The notes under the pieces: model-generated
The model's database searches: none
Seen by the model: only the letters and a program-made list of their open reading frames with translations
What the model was told of the DNA's origin: nothing
Assembly: GCA_900472785.1 (NCBI GenBank)
Contig: UCJH01000050.1
Location: 59,960-96,046 of the forward strand
DNA from: Hyphomicrobiales bacterium
Lineage (GTDB): Bacteria; Pseudomonadota; Alphaproteobacteria; Rhizobiales; Rhizobiaceae
Reading direction: 5' to 3'
Length of the DNA: 36,087 nucleotides
Shown: one piece after another, positions 26,626 through 34,345 of the stretch
Numbering within the stretch: position 1 is the first letter of the stretch
Layout of the letters: every line of letters begins with the position of its first letter
Program-made: the position numbers and the translations under genes

Positions 26626-27606
26626 ATGACTGTTTTTCATCGCAACGAAACCCGCGAGCCCTTGCCGGAAAATCTCCGGGGTGGCGTCATTGCCATCGGC
26701 AATTTCGACGGCGTTCATCGCGGTCATCAATCCGTGCTCAACCGGGCTCTGGAAGAGGCGCGCGCCCGCAACGTTCCGGCGTTGGCCCTGACCTTCGAGC
26801 CGCATCCGCGCACGGTGTTCCGCCCGGACCGCCCTGTGTTCCGGCTGACGCCGGCGCCGCTGAAGGCGCGCATCCTGGAAGGCATGGGTTTTGCCGCCGT
26901 CATCGAATACCCGTTCGACCGCACCTTTTCCGAGCTTTCGGCCTCGGACTTCATCAGCCGGGTCCTGATGGACTGGCTGCATGCCAGCCACGTGGTCACC
27001 GGTTTCGATTTTCATTTCGGCAAGGGCAGGGAAGGCGGCCCGGCCTTTCTGATGGCCGCCGGCGGCGCCAATGGTTTCGGCGTCACGCTGGTCGATGCCT
27101 TCCGCGACGAAAGTGCCGCCGTCATTTCCTCCAGCCACATTCGCGGCCTGCTCGGCGAAGGCGACGTCTCCCAGGCAGCGGGCCTGCTCGGTTATAGGTA
27201 CACGGTTGAAGCGGAAGTCATCGGCGGCAAGCAGCTTGGCCGCACGCTGGGCTATCCGACCGCCAATATGCAATTGCCGCCGGAAGTCGAGTTGCGCAAC
27301 GGCATCTACGCCGTGCGCTTCCGCCGCGCCGATGGCAGCCTTCACGATGGCGTCGCAAGCTTCGGCAAGCGTCCGACAGTCGATAGCGACGGCATCGCGC
27401 TCCTCGAGACCTTCGTCTTCGATTTCAGCGCCGATCTCTACGGCGAAACCTGCTCCGTCTCTTTCTTTGGCCATTTGCGCGACGAATTGAAGTTCGACGG
27501 CCTCGACCCGCTGGTCGTTCAGATGAAGCAGGACGACGCGGAGGCCCGTGCGCTTCTGTCCGGTGTCAGCCCGCTCAGCGAGATCGACCGGAAGGTTGCG
27601 TTCTGA
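26626..27606 (+). CDS. ribF: Bifunctional riboflavin kinase / FMN adenylyltransferase
   Basis: The 326-residue enzyme converts riboflavin to FMN and then FAD. The N-terminal adenylyltransferase has AIGNFDGVHRGHQSVL (HxGH site), TFEPHPRTVF and ISSSHIRGLL; the C-terminal kinase has GKQLGRTLGYPTANM and the final catalytic region with LLETFVFDF. The ATG at 26626 begins the conserved part with only a weak ribosome site. The stop codon TGA abuts the stop of the convergent vapC gene without a single spare base (TGATCA). In many proteobacteria ribF is followed by ileS; here two toxin-antitoxin modules intervene. Confidence 0.97.
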   Translation: MTVFHRNETREPLPENLRGGVIAIGNFDGVHRGHQSVLNRALEEARARNVPALALTFEPHPRTVFRPDRPVFRLTPAPLKARILEGMGFAAVIEYPFDRTFSELSASDFISRVLMDWLHASHVVTGFDFHFGKGREGGPAFLMAAGGANGFGVTLVDAFRDESAAVISSSHIRGLLGEGDVSQAAGLLGYRYTVEAEVIGGKQLGRTLGYPTANMQLPPEVELRNGIYAVRFRRADGSLHDGVASFGKRPTVDSDGIALLETFVFDFSADLYGETCSVSFFGHLRDELKFDGLDPLVVQMKQDDAEARALLSGVSPLSEIDRKVAF

Positions 27607-28065
27607 TCATCGTCGGCTGAGCGGAAACCGGCCGGCATTGTCATTCCAGGGATCAAAAATTGCTGCGCCCGAGTGCCGCATATCCTTGATGTTACGCGTC
27701 ACGAGATACAGATCGTACTCGATTGCCGTGGCAGCCAGGAGCGTATCGATGACAGGCGGCGCTTGGCCGTTTTCCCGTTTTACCCGACCTGACAACATAC
27801 CCCATCGACGCACCACCGAATCGTCCAGCGAGAGAATGCGGCCTGAAAAGCGTTCTGCCAATGTATCGCGTGCGTCCATATAGCGGTACCGGTTGAGTTC
27901 GCCGGGCGGCAGATTCTCGATATCCTTGTCGTATTCCGCGAGTGTCAGAATGCTGATGAAGAAGGTGTTTTCATCATTGGCCCCCGCCCACGTCTTGACC
28001 AAGGGCGCTCCGTTCGGATTGATCAGGGCAGAAATGACATTCGTGTCGAGAAGCCAGCCGATCAA
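27607..28065 (-). CDS. VapC-type PIN-domain ribonuclease toxin
   Basis: The 152-residue protein has the PIN-domain acidic residues in place: D7 in LLDTNV, E44 in LTLAEYD, D107 in VIDTLLAATA and a further acid in the TRNIKDM segment. Such toxins cleave tRNA or rRNA when their antitoxin is degraded. The TTG at 28065 overlaps the antitoxin stop by three bases (TTGA), a translational coupling common in these modules. The partner is a Phd/YefM-type antitoxin. The stop abuts that of ribF, so there is no terminator for either. Confidence 0.92.
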   Translation of the reverse strand: MIGWLLDTNVISALINPNGAPLVKTWAGANDENTFFISILTLAEYDKDIENLPPGELNRYRYMDARDTLAERFSGRILSLDDSVVRRWGMLSGRVKRENGQAPPVIDTLLAATAIEYDLYLVTRNIKDMRHSGAAIFDPWNDNAGRFPLSRR

Positions 28066-28334
28066 AGTTCGGCGTCCCGACCGCGATCGTCTTCCCGGTC
28101 AAGGTTGATCACGCTCAGGGCCAAGCCTTCCATGAAATCCAGGAATGGCTGCTTCGGTGCCAGCTGCGTCAGCCGTTCCAGTTCTTCGACGCTGATCACC
28201 ACGACACTCTCCCGACCACGAACGGTCACGCGTTGCGGCCCTTGGCTATGGGCGCGCCGCACGACCTCGCTGAACTGTGCCTTGGCGTCTTCAAGCTTCC
28301 AGCTGCTGTCGGTATGAGTGGGTTTTCCGGGTAT
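28062..28334 (-). CDS. Phd/YefM-type antitoxin of the VapC module, start codon uncertain
   Basis: The protein has the Phd fold: the N-terminal SSWKLEDAKAQFSEVVRRA helix, the QGPQRVTVRGRESVVVISVEELERL strand-helix part, and a C-terminal toxin-binding tail rich in acids. The first GTG in frame (28262) would delete the whole N-terminal helix, which is the DNA-binding part. Upstream of that helix no ATG, GTG or TTG exists before an in-frame stop at about 28350. The best-placed codon is an ATA at 28332-28334, five bases after GAGG (28340-28343). The coordinates follow this ATA. It may be a rare AUA start or an ATG mutated to ATA, leaving a weak antitoxin. Confidence 0.65.
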   Translation of the reverse strand: MPGKPTHTDSSWKLEDAKAQFSEVVRRAHSQGPQRVTVRGRESVVVISVEELERLTQLAPKQPFLDFMEGLALSVINLDREDDRGRDAEL

Positions 28335-28415
28335 CGTATCCTCAACTGGTCAGGTAGTCAGTTATGCCTTCGAGGAAGCGATGAGCCCATGTCTTTCGAT
28401 TCAACGACGTTCGCT

Positions 28416-28850
28416 TTAGCGCAGCAGGCGGCTGTCGAAGGGATATTCGTAGATTCTTTCGATGAAAATTTGCTCTGCCTGCGGATGTAGCGGATTCAGC
28501 AGAAGGTTTCGCGCAATCGGCAAGACAGCCGAAGGCACGCTGATCAGGCAGTGGGCCGCTAACTTTAGCAACTCGCCGCCGTAAGCTTGCGTTCGATCCA
28601 CATCATTGAGGTGTGGCCAATCGGCCGGCAGTACAGCGATGGGTACATCGTCGGGACAGAATATTTTGAGAAGTTGGAACGATGGAGCGACGTCTCGCCT
28701 ATCGAGATGGACAAGAATTTCCAGCAATGTCGTTGATGGATGATCGGCACAATAGACGACCGGAACACCTTTTTCATGCCAGCGACCGGCGACAAGCATG
28801 CCGCCTTGCCCCGAAATATCGGCAAATTTGGATATCCGCCAAAGGTACAT
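28416..28850 (-). CDS. RES-domain toxin (NAD+ phosphorylase type)
   Basis: The 144-residue protein carries the RES-family residues: R5 in LWRISK, R23 in AGRWHEKG, E44 in TTLLEILVH and S107 in VPSAVLP. RES toxins such as MbcT break down NAD+ and are held by an MbcA/ParS-type antitoxin. The ATG lies directly after the antitoxin stop (TGAATG, no gap), so the pair is one operon with the antitoxin first. The downstream Phd-VapC module follows in the same direction after 81 bases. Confidence 0.93.
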   Translation of the reverse strand: MYLWRISKFADISGQGGMLVAGRWHEKGVPVVYCADHPSTTLLEILVHLDRRDVAPSFQLLKIFCPDDVPIAVLPADWPHLNDVDRTQAYGGELLKLAAHCLISVPSAVLPIARNLLLNPLHPQAEQIFIERIYEYPFDSRLLR

Positions 28851-29264
28851 TCAGAGATAGATTCCGTGCTCGATCCGAAGCAACTCGTCTTCAACCAATC
28901 GTGCCCCGGTCTCGGACTCCAGCAGATCGATCGGCACGACGTCGTTCAGTGCGCGAGATGGTTTGCGAAGCCAGCGTTGGGCGCGTTCAGGTCCATCAAG
29001 GACACGCTCGGCCGTTTCCGCTATTCGCAAAATACGCCGGGCGCTGTCGACTTCGGCGAGCGTCAGAGGTTCATTGTTCGCGATGCGGCGTGCCAATGTC
29101 CGGCGCGGCGCGACAAAACGATGGATTTCATCTGTCGAGAAGCCATGCTGTTTCAACTCGTCCAGCGACCGGCTGTCGAACTTGCGTACGAAACCGGCCC
29201 CAGCGGTTTCGATCAACTCCTGTATAGGAATGACCTTGCGATTACGAACGGCTGCATTGGTCAT
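28851..29264 (-). CDS. MbcA/ParS/Xre-type antitoxin (DUF2384 C-terminus)
   Basis: The 137-residue protein has an N-terminal helical part and a C-terminal antitoxin domain of the DUF2384 type (ILRIAETAERVL followed by AQRWLRKPSRALNDVVPIDLL and a late TGARLVEDELLRIEHGI). In this family it binds the RES toxin and represses the operon through its helix-turn-helix. The ATG at 29264 has AAGGAG upstream. The operator candidate lies just before it at 29279-29314. Confidence 0.93.
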   Translation of the reverse strand: MTNAAVRNRKVIPIQELIETAGAGFVRKFDSRSLDELKQHGFSTDEIHRFVAPRRTLARRIANNEPLTLAEVDSARRILRIAETAERVLDGPERAQRWLRKPSRALNDVVPIDLLESETGARLVEDELLRIEHGIYL

Positions 29265-29278
29265 ATCTTTGACTCCTT

Positions 29279-29314
29279 ATGCCATGTGCCCATAAATATA
29301 AGCGCATTTGGCAT
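29279..29314 (-). promoter_or_regulatory. Imperfect inverted repeat and AT-rich box before the Xre-RES operon
   Basis: ATGCCATGTGC (29279-29289) and GCGCATTTGGCAT (29302-29314) form an imperfect dyad around an AT-rich centre (CATAAATATAA). Position and form fit an autoregulatory operator with the promoter -10 box inside it. Confidence 0.5.
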
Positions 29315-29579
29315 GGAGTGCAACGACGTCCTCTCGCCTGCAGGTTTGAGCCAGTTTCCTCTTCCTTTTCGGCGGAAAACCCCTTAAAGAACCGGCACCA
29401 TGAGCCCTCGTCGTCAATTGATGATTGATCTGCGAATTACAGGCCCGGCCTTCCGCGCGCTTTGACTGCTGCCGGGAGGTCCGGGTTTTCGGCGTTGCCC
29501 GTCAGCGCCCCTCTCGTCACCTCCATATTTTCCCGTTCGCCTGCGCGACGCAACGCGCCAAGAGACGATTGCAAGAACC
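29315..29579. other. Region between the antitoxin operator and ileS
   Basis: No gene is seen. It must carry the promoter for ileS, since the toxin-antitoxin genes run the other way. No T-box, leader peptide or strong terminator could be identified. Confidence 0.4.
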
Positions 29580-32558
29580 ATGACCGTGACTTCCGAAAAG
29601 CTCGACTATTCCAAGACGCTGTATTTGCCCGAGACCGAATTTCCGATGCGTGCCGGCCTGCCGCAGAAGGAGCCGGAAACGGTGGCCCGCTGGCAGCAAA
29701 TGGGCCTCTACAAAAAGCTCCGCGCCTCCGCCGCCGGCCGCGAGAAATTCGTGCTGCATGACGGCCCGCCCTATGCCAACGGCAATATCCATATCGGCCA
29801 CGCGCTGAACAAGATCCTCAAGGATGTCATCACCCGCTCGTTCCAGATGCGCGGCTACGATGCGAACTATGTGCCCGGCTGGGATTGCCACGGCCTGCCG
29901 ATCGAATGGAAGATCGAGGAAAAATACCGCGAAAAGGGCAAGAACAAGGACGAGGTTCCGGTCAACGAATTCCGTAGGGAATGCCGGGATTTCGCGGCCG
30001 GCTGGATCAAGGTCCAGGGCGACGAGTTCAAGCGTCTCGGCATCGAAGGCGACTTCGACAATCCCTACACGACCATGGCTTTCCACGCCGAGGCCCGCAT
30101 CGCCGGCGAACTCTTGAAGATCGCCAAGTCCGGCCAGCTCTACCGTGGCTCCAAGCCGATCATGTGGTCGGTGGTCGAGCGTACCGCGCTGGCCGAAGCC
30201 GAGGTCGAATATGCCGACGTCGAGAGCGACATGATCTGGGTGAAGTTCCCGGTGGTTGAAGCCGACTTGGCGCGATCAGATAAATCCAAAGGGTTCGCAG
30301 TTTCTATGGATGCAGCCTTTGATGACGCTGAAATAAAAAGAAATTTGTTACTTTCCGCCTTCGTCGTCATCTGGACCACGACGCCTTGGACCATTCCCGG
30401 CAACCGCGCCATCGCATATTCGTCACGCTACCCTTACGGCCTGTTCGAGGTCGAAAGCGCCCAGAACGATTTCGGTCCCCAGCCCGGCGAAAAATTGATC
30501 TTCGCGAAACGTCTGGCCGACGAATGCGCGGCCAAGGCAAAGGTTGCGTTGAAGCTCGTCCGCGACGTCAGCGCAGACGAACTGGCGGCTATCACCTGCG
30601 CGCATCCGCTGGCTCATCTCGGTTACGATTTCAAAGTCCCGCTGCTCAACGGCGACCATGTCACCGACGAGACCGGGACCGGCTTCGTGCACACTGCGCC
30701 CAGCCATGGCCGCGAGGACTTTGAGGCGTGGACGGCCAATGTTCGCGAGCTGGAAGCCCGCGACATCTCGCCGAAAATCCCGTTTCCGGTCGATGATGCC
30801 GGCTTCTACACCGAGGATGCGCCGGGCTTCGGTCCGGGCGCCGAGGGCGGCGCTGCGCGCGTCATGGACGACAACGGCAAGAAGGGCGATGCCAACGACC
30901 GCGTTATCAAGGCCCTGATCGCCTCGAACACGCTGTTTGCCCGCGGTCGACTGAAGCACTCCTATCCGCACAGCTGGCGCTCGAAGAAGCCGGTCATCTT
31001 CCGCAACACGCCGCAGTGGTTCGTCTACATGGACAAGACGCTGGCCGACGGCACGACGCTTCGCTCACGTGCGCTGAACGCCATCGAGGACACCCGCTTC
31101 GTGCCCGCCGCCGGCCAGAACCGGCTGCGCGCCATGATCGAGAACCGCCCGGACTGGGTCCTGTCCCGCCAGCGCGCCTGGGGCGTGCCGATCGCCGTCT
31201 TCGCCGACGACGAGGGCGAGGTGCTGGTCGATGACGCGGTCAACGCCCGCATCCTCGAAGCCTTCGAGGCCGAGGGTGCCGACGCCTGGTTCGCCGAAGG
31301 TGCCAAGGAACGTTTCCTCGGCAATGATCATGACCACGCCAAGTGGACCCAGGTCATGGACATCCTCGACGTCTGGTTCGATTCAGGTTCGACGCACACC
31401 TTCACGCTTGAAGATCGCCCCGATTTGAAATGGCCGGCCGACGTCTATCTCGAAGGCTCGGACCAGCATCGCGGCTGGTTTCATTCCTCGCTGCTCGAGA
31501 GCGCGGCGACCCGCGGCCGCGCGCCCTACAACGCCGTCATCACCCATGGCTTCACCATGGACGAGAAGGGCGAGAAGATGTCGAAGTCGAAGGGCAACGT
31601 CGTCTCGCCGCAGGAGGTCATGAAGGAATCCGGCGCCGATATCCTGCGTCTCTGGGTCATGACCACCGACTATTGGGAAGACCAGCGCCTCGGCAAGGCG
31701 ATCATCCAGACCAATATCGACAGCTATCGCAAGCTGCGCAACACCATCCGCTGGATGCTGGGCACGCTGGCGCATGACAAGGGCGAGGAAATCGCGCTGG
31801 CCGATATGCCGGAACTGGAGCAGCTGATGCTGCACCGGCTGGCCGAACTCGACCAACTGGTGCGCGAAGGCTACGACGCTTTCGAATTCAAGCGTATCGC
31901 CCGTGCACTGATCGATTTCACCAATGTCGAGCTTTCGGCCTTCTACTTCGACGTCCGCAAGGATGCGCTCTATTGCGACGCACCGTCGAGCCTGCGCCGT
32001 CGCGCGAGCCTTGCCGTTATCCGCAAGCTGTTCGACTGCCTCGTGACCTGGCTGGCGCCGATGCTGCCGTTCACGACGGAAGAGGCATGGCTGACGCGCG
32101 ATCCATCCGCGGTTTCCGTGCATCTCGAACAGTTCCCGGCAGTGCCGGCCGAATGGAAGAACGAGGCGCTGGCGGAAAAGTGGAAGAAGATCCGCGAGGT
32201 CCGCAAAGTCGTCACCGGCGCGCTGGAAATCGAGCGTCGGGAAAAGCGGATCGGCTCTTCGCTGGAAGCGGCACCGGTCGTGCATGTCACGGACCCGGAC
32301 CTGCTGAAGGCACTGGAAGGTCAGGATTTCGAGGAAATCTGCATCACCTCGGCAATCGCGATCGTTGGCTCCGCCGGCCCGGCGGACGCTTTCCGCGTGG
32401 ACGATGTCGCGACCGTCAGCGTCGAGCCATTGCTTGCCGAGGGCACAAAATGTGCCCGGTCGTGGCGGATCACGCCCGACGTCGGCTCTGATCCGGACTT
32501 CCCCGACGTGTCGGCCCGCGATGCGGCGGCGCTGAAGGAACTGGGTTTCGCGTCTTAA
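29580..32558 (+). CDS. ileS: Isoleucyl-tRNA synthetase
   Basis: The 992-residue class I synthetase charges tRNA-Ile. The HIGH motif (GNIHIGHAL), the KMSKS motif (MSKSKGN), the tryptophan-rich [18 protein letters not shown] editing-site entry and the anticodon-binding C-terminal region are all present. The ATG at 29580 begins the conserved part. The patch at about 30257-30360 is odd: it is AT-rich (22/60 GC in 30301-30360), with codons such as AAA, ATA, TTA and TTG unlike the rest, and encodes an insertion-like stretch ([18 protein letters not shown]) just before the [10 protein letters not shown] motif. The frame is intact. The lipoprotein gene follows after 137 bases. Confidence 0.98.
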   Translation: MTVTSEKLDYSKTLYLPETEFPMRAGLPQKEPETVARWQQMGLYKKLRASAAGREKFVLHDGPPYANGNIHIGHALNKILKDVITRSFQMRGYDANYVPGWDCHGLPIEWKIEEKYREKGKNKDEVPVNEFRRECRDFAAGWIKVQGDEFKRLGIEGDFDNPYTTMAFHAEARIAGELLKIAKSGQLYRGSKPIMWSVVERTALAEAEVEYADVESDMIWVKFPVVEADLARSDKSKGFAVSMDAAFDDAEIKRNLLLSAFVVIWTTTPWTIPGNRAIAYSSRYPYGLFEVESAQNDFGPQPGEKLIFAKRLADECAAKAKVALKLVRDVSADELAAITCAHPLAHLGYDFKVPLLNGDHVTDETGTGFVHTAPSHGREDFEAWTANVRELEARDISPKIPFPVDDAGFYTEDAPGFGPGAEGGAARVMDDNGKKGDANDRVIKALIASNTLFARGRLKHSYPHSWRSKKPVIFRNTPQWFVYMDKTLADGTTLRSRALNAIEDTRFVPAAGQNRLRAMIENRPDWVLSRQRAWGVPIAVFADDEGEVLVDDAVNARILEAFEAEGADAWFAEGAKERFLGNDHDHAKWTQVMDILDVWFDSGSTHTFTLEDRPDLKWPADVYLEGSDQHRGWFHSSLLESAATRGRAPYNAVITHGFTMDEKGEKMSKSKGNVVSPQEVMKESGADILRLWVMTTDYWEDQRLGKAIIQTNIDSYRKLRNTIRWMLGTLAHDKGEEIALADMPELEQLMLHRLAELDQLVREGYDAFEFKRIARALIDFTNVELSAFYFDVRKDALYCDAPSSLRRRASLAVIRKLFDCLVTWLAPMLPFTTEEAWLTRDPSAVSVHLEQFPAVPAEWKNEALAEKWKKIREVRKVVTGALEIERREKRIGSSLEAAPVVHVTDPDLLKALEGQDFEEICITSAIAIVGSAGPADAFRVDDVATVSVEPLLAEGTKCARSWRITPDVGSDPDFPDVSARDAAALKELGFAS

Positions 32559-32695
32559 CCGATAATTTACCCGGTGAATTGCGCTTTTGCATCTCATCCG
32601 GTAAAACCTGCCTGAAATTTGGCGGATTTATCCGTCATGGGGCGCAGAGTGCTGCGTGGGGAAGTGTTCGTGCCGGCATTGCTGGAAGGGTTTTC

Positions 32696-33313
32696 ATGAA
32701 AGTGACGCGAGAGTTTCGAGTTTTTGCCGGCGTTTTCGGCGTTGTAGCCGGCAGCTTCCTTTTGAGCGGCTGCATCGGTGGCCCGACCTATGGCACCGAC
32801 AAGACCGTCGGCGAGCATCTGATGGACGACCTCGGCAGCGCGGTTTCCTTCAAGTCCGCACCCAAGAGCAACGTCAAGTATCAGCCGCGCCCGACACTGG
32901 TTTTGCCGCCGTCGCAGGAGCAGGCTTCGCTTGTCCAGCCGCAGCAGTCGGTTGCTTCCAAGGACAATCCGCAGTGGCTTGAATCGCCGGAAGAAACGCG
33001 GCAGCGCCTCGTTGCCGAGGCCGACGAGAACAGTGGCCAGATCGGCTACGTTTCGCCGCTGGCCAAGTCCAATGCCAACAATCGCCGCCTGACCGCCAAG
33101 GAACAGCAGGCCGCCTATCGCGAGGCCCGCAAGATTGAGATGGGCGCCTATTCCGACAAGCGCCGCTTCCTGAGCGACCCGCCGCTTGAGTATCGTGCGC
33201 TTCCGGAAGAGGCGAAGGCCGACCTCGGCGAAGACGAGAAGGTCAAGGAGCGCCGCCGCAAGAAGGAAGCGCAGATCAAGAACAGCGGTTCCAAATGGTA
33301 CTGGCCGTTCTAA
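32696..33313 (+). CDS. Putative lipoprotein of unknown function
   Basis: The 205-residue protein begins with a basic N-terminus, a hydrophobic segment and a clear lipobox LLSGC at about residues 22-26, so it is probably an outer-membrane or periplasmic lipoprotein. The rest is polar and low in cysteine, with a charged, lysine/arginine-rich C-terminus ending in KWYWPF. I do not recognise a named domain. The ATG at 32696 is chosen over the frame start at 32579 because GGAAGGG precedes it and the signal starts there. It is probably cotranscribed with the GNAT gene three bases downstream. Confidence 0.75.
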   Translation: MKVTREFRVFAGVFGVVAGSFLLSGCIGGPTYGTDKTVGEHLMDDLGSAVSFKSAPKSNVKYQPRPTLVLPPSQEQASLVQPQQSVASKDNPQWLESPEETRQRLVAEADENSGQIGYVSPLAKSNANNRRLTAKEQQAAYREARKIEMGAYSDKRRFLSDPPLEYRALPEEAKADLGEDEKVKERRRKKEAQIKNSGSKWYWPF

Positions 33314-33316
33314 CCC

Positions 33317-33811
33317 GTGTCCGCATCCATACCGTCCTTTGACATCCGCCGTGCCGCGTCCGATGACGCGGCAACCATCCTGCGCTTCGTCACGGAACTC
33401 GCCGTCTACGAAAAGGCCGGCGAGGAGGTCGAGGCAACCGTCGAGAGCGTGCAGTCGTCGCTTTTCGGCCCGCACAGTGTCTGCGAAGCGGCGATCTGCG
33501 AGAGGGACGGAAAGCCGGTCGGTTTTGCCGTCTGGTTCTACAGCTACTCGACCTGGAAGGCCCGCAACGGGCTTTATCTCGAAGATCTCTACATCACGCC
33601 GGATCAGCGCGGCAGTGGCGCGGGGCGCTTGATGCTGCGCTATCTGGCCCGCGTCGCCGTCGAAAAGGATTGCGCCCGCTTCGAATGGAGCGTGCTCGAC
33701 TGGAACGCCCCGGCGATCCGCGCCTATGATGCGATCGGTGCCGAGCCGCAGTCCGAGTGGATCCGCTACCGGATGAGCGGCAAAACGCTCGCCGATTTTG
33801 CCGCCGGCTGA
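33317..33811 (+). CDS. GNAT-family N-acetyltransferase (spermidine/diamine acetyltransferase-like)
   Basis: The 164-residue protein has the GNAT acetyl-CoA pattern with YLEDLYITPDQRGSGAGRLML as the motif A core, and a start (DIRRAASDDAATILRFVTEL) and a GFAVWFYSYSTW segment as in the SSAT-like group. It acetylates a small amine, but the substrate is unknown. The GTG at 33317 lies three bases after the lipoprotein stop and has no own ribosome site, so translation is likely coupled. It converges with tadA over a hairpin that contains both stop codons. Confidence 0.88.
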   Translation: MSASIPSFDIRRAASDDAATILRFVTELAVYEKAGEEVEATVESVQSSLFGPHSVCEAAICERDGKPVGFAVWFYSYSTWKARNGLYLEDLYITPDQRGSGAGRLMLRYLARVAVEKDCARFEWSVLDWNAPAIRAYDAIGAEPQSEWIRYRMSGKTLADFAAG

Positions 33812-33829
33812 AACTGCTTCAGCGCCGGC
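33803..33829. terminator. Hairpin spanning both stop codons of convergent GNAT and tadA genes
   Basis: GCCGGC+TGAA (33803-33812) pairs with TTCA (33818-33821) and, after a two-base bulge, GCCGGC (33824-33829). It contains the GNAT stop TGA and the tadA stop (TCA on the plus strand). Confidence 0.55.
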
Positions 33830-34268
33830 CGACGAAAAAGGTTTTCAGGATATCGGCCGCCTCGACGCCGGAAAGCCCGGAATAGACGTCCGGCGCATGA
33901 TGGCAGGTGGGTTGTGAAAAGAAGCGCACGCCGCTTTCGACGCCGCCGCCCTTGGGATCGTCGGCGCCATAATAGAGGCGGCGGATGCGGGCAAAGGAAA
34001 TCGCGGCTGCGCACATGGTACAGGGTTCGAGCGTCACGTAGAGGTCGGCGCCTGACAGGCGCTCCGCGCCGATTGAGCCTGCCGCCTGCCGGATCACCTC
34101 GATTTCGGCATGGGCGGTGATGTCGTTCCGTTCGCGGGTGCGGTTTCCGGCGCTGGCGACGATCTCGCGATTGAGGACGAGGACGGCCCCGACCGGCACT
34201 TCGCCGCGCGCCGCCGCCAGCCGGGCCTGTTCGAGGGCGAGGTCCATGAAACGGTTTGTCTCGGCCAT
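33819..34268 (-). CDS. tadA: tRNA-specific adenosine deaminase
   Basis: The 149-residue zinc enzyme converts A34 of tRNA-Arg(ACG) to inosine for wobble decoding. The catalytic motifs are HAE (H53, E55) and PCTMC (P82, C83, C86), and the start MAETNRFMDLALEQARLAAARGEVPVGAV fits the family in parts. The ATG at 34268 begins it. It is divergent from rluB with 77 bases between, which must hold both promoters; a TTGACG-like box at 34269-34274 is the only visible sign. Confidence 0.96.
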   Translation of the reverse strand: MAETNRFMDLALEQARLAAARGEVPVGAVLVLNREIVASAGNRTRERNDITAHAEIEVIRQAAGSIGAERLSGADLYVTLEPCTMCAAAISFARIRRLYYGADDPKGGGVESGVRFFSQPTCHHAPDVYSGLSGVEAADILKTFFVGRR

Positions 34269-34345
34269 TTGACGACCCTGTGATAATTTCTCTTAACGCA
34301 TCAGTCCCGACCTGATAGGACAGCCGCAAAAGGCAGGCAACACAA

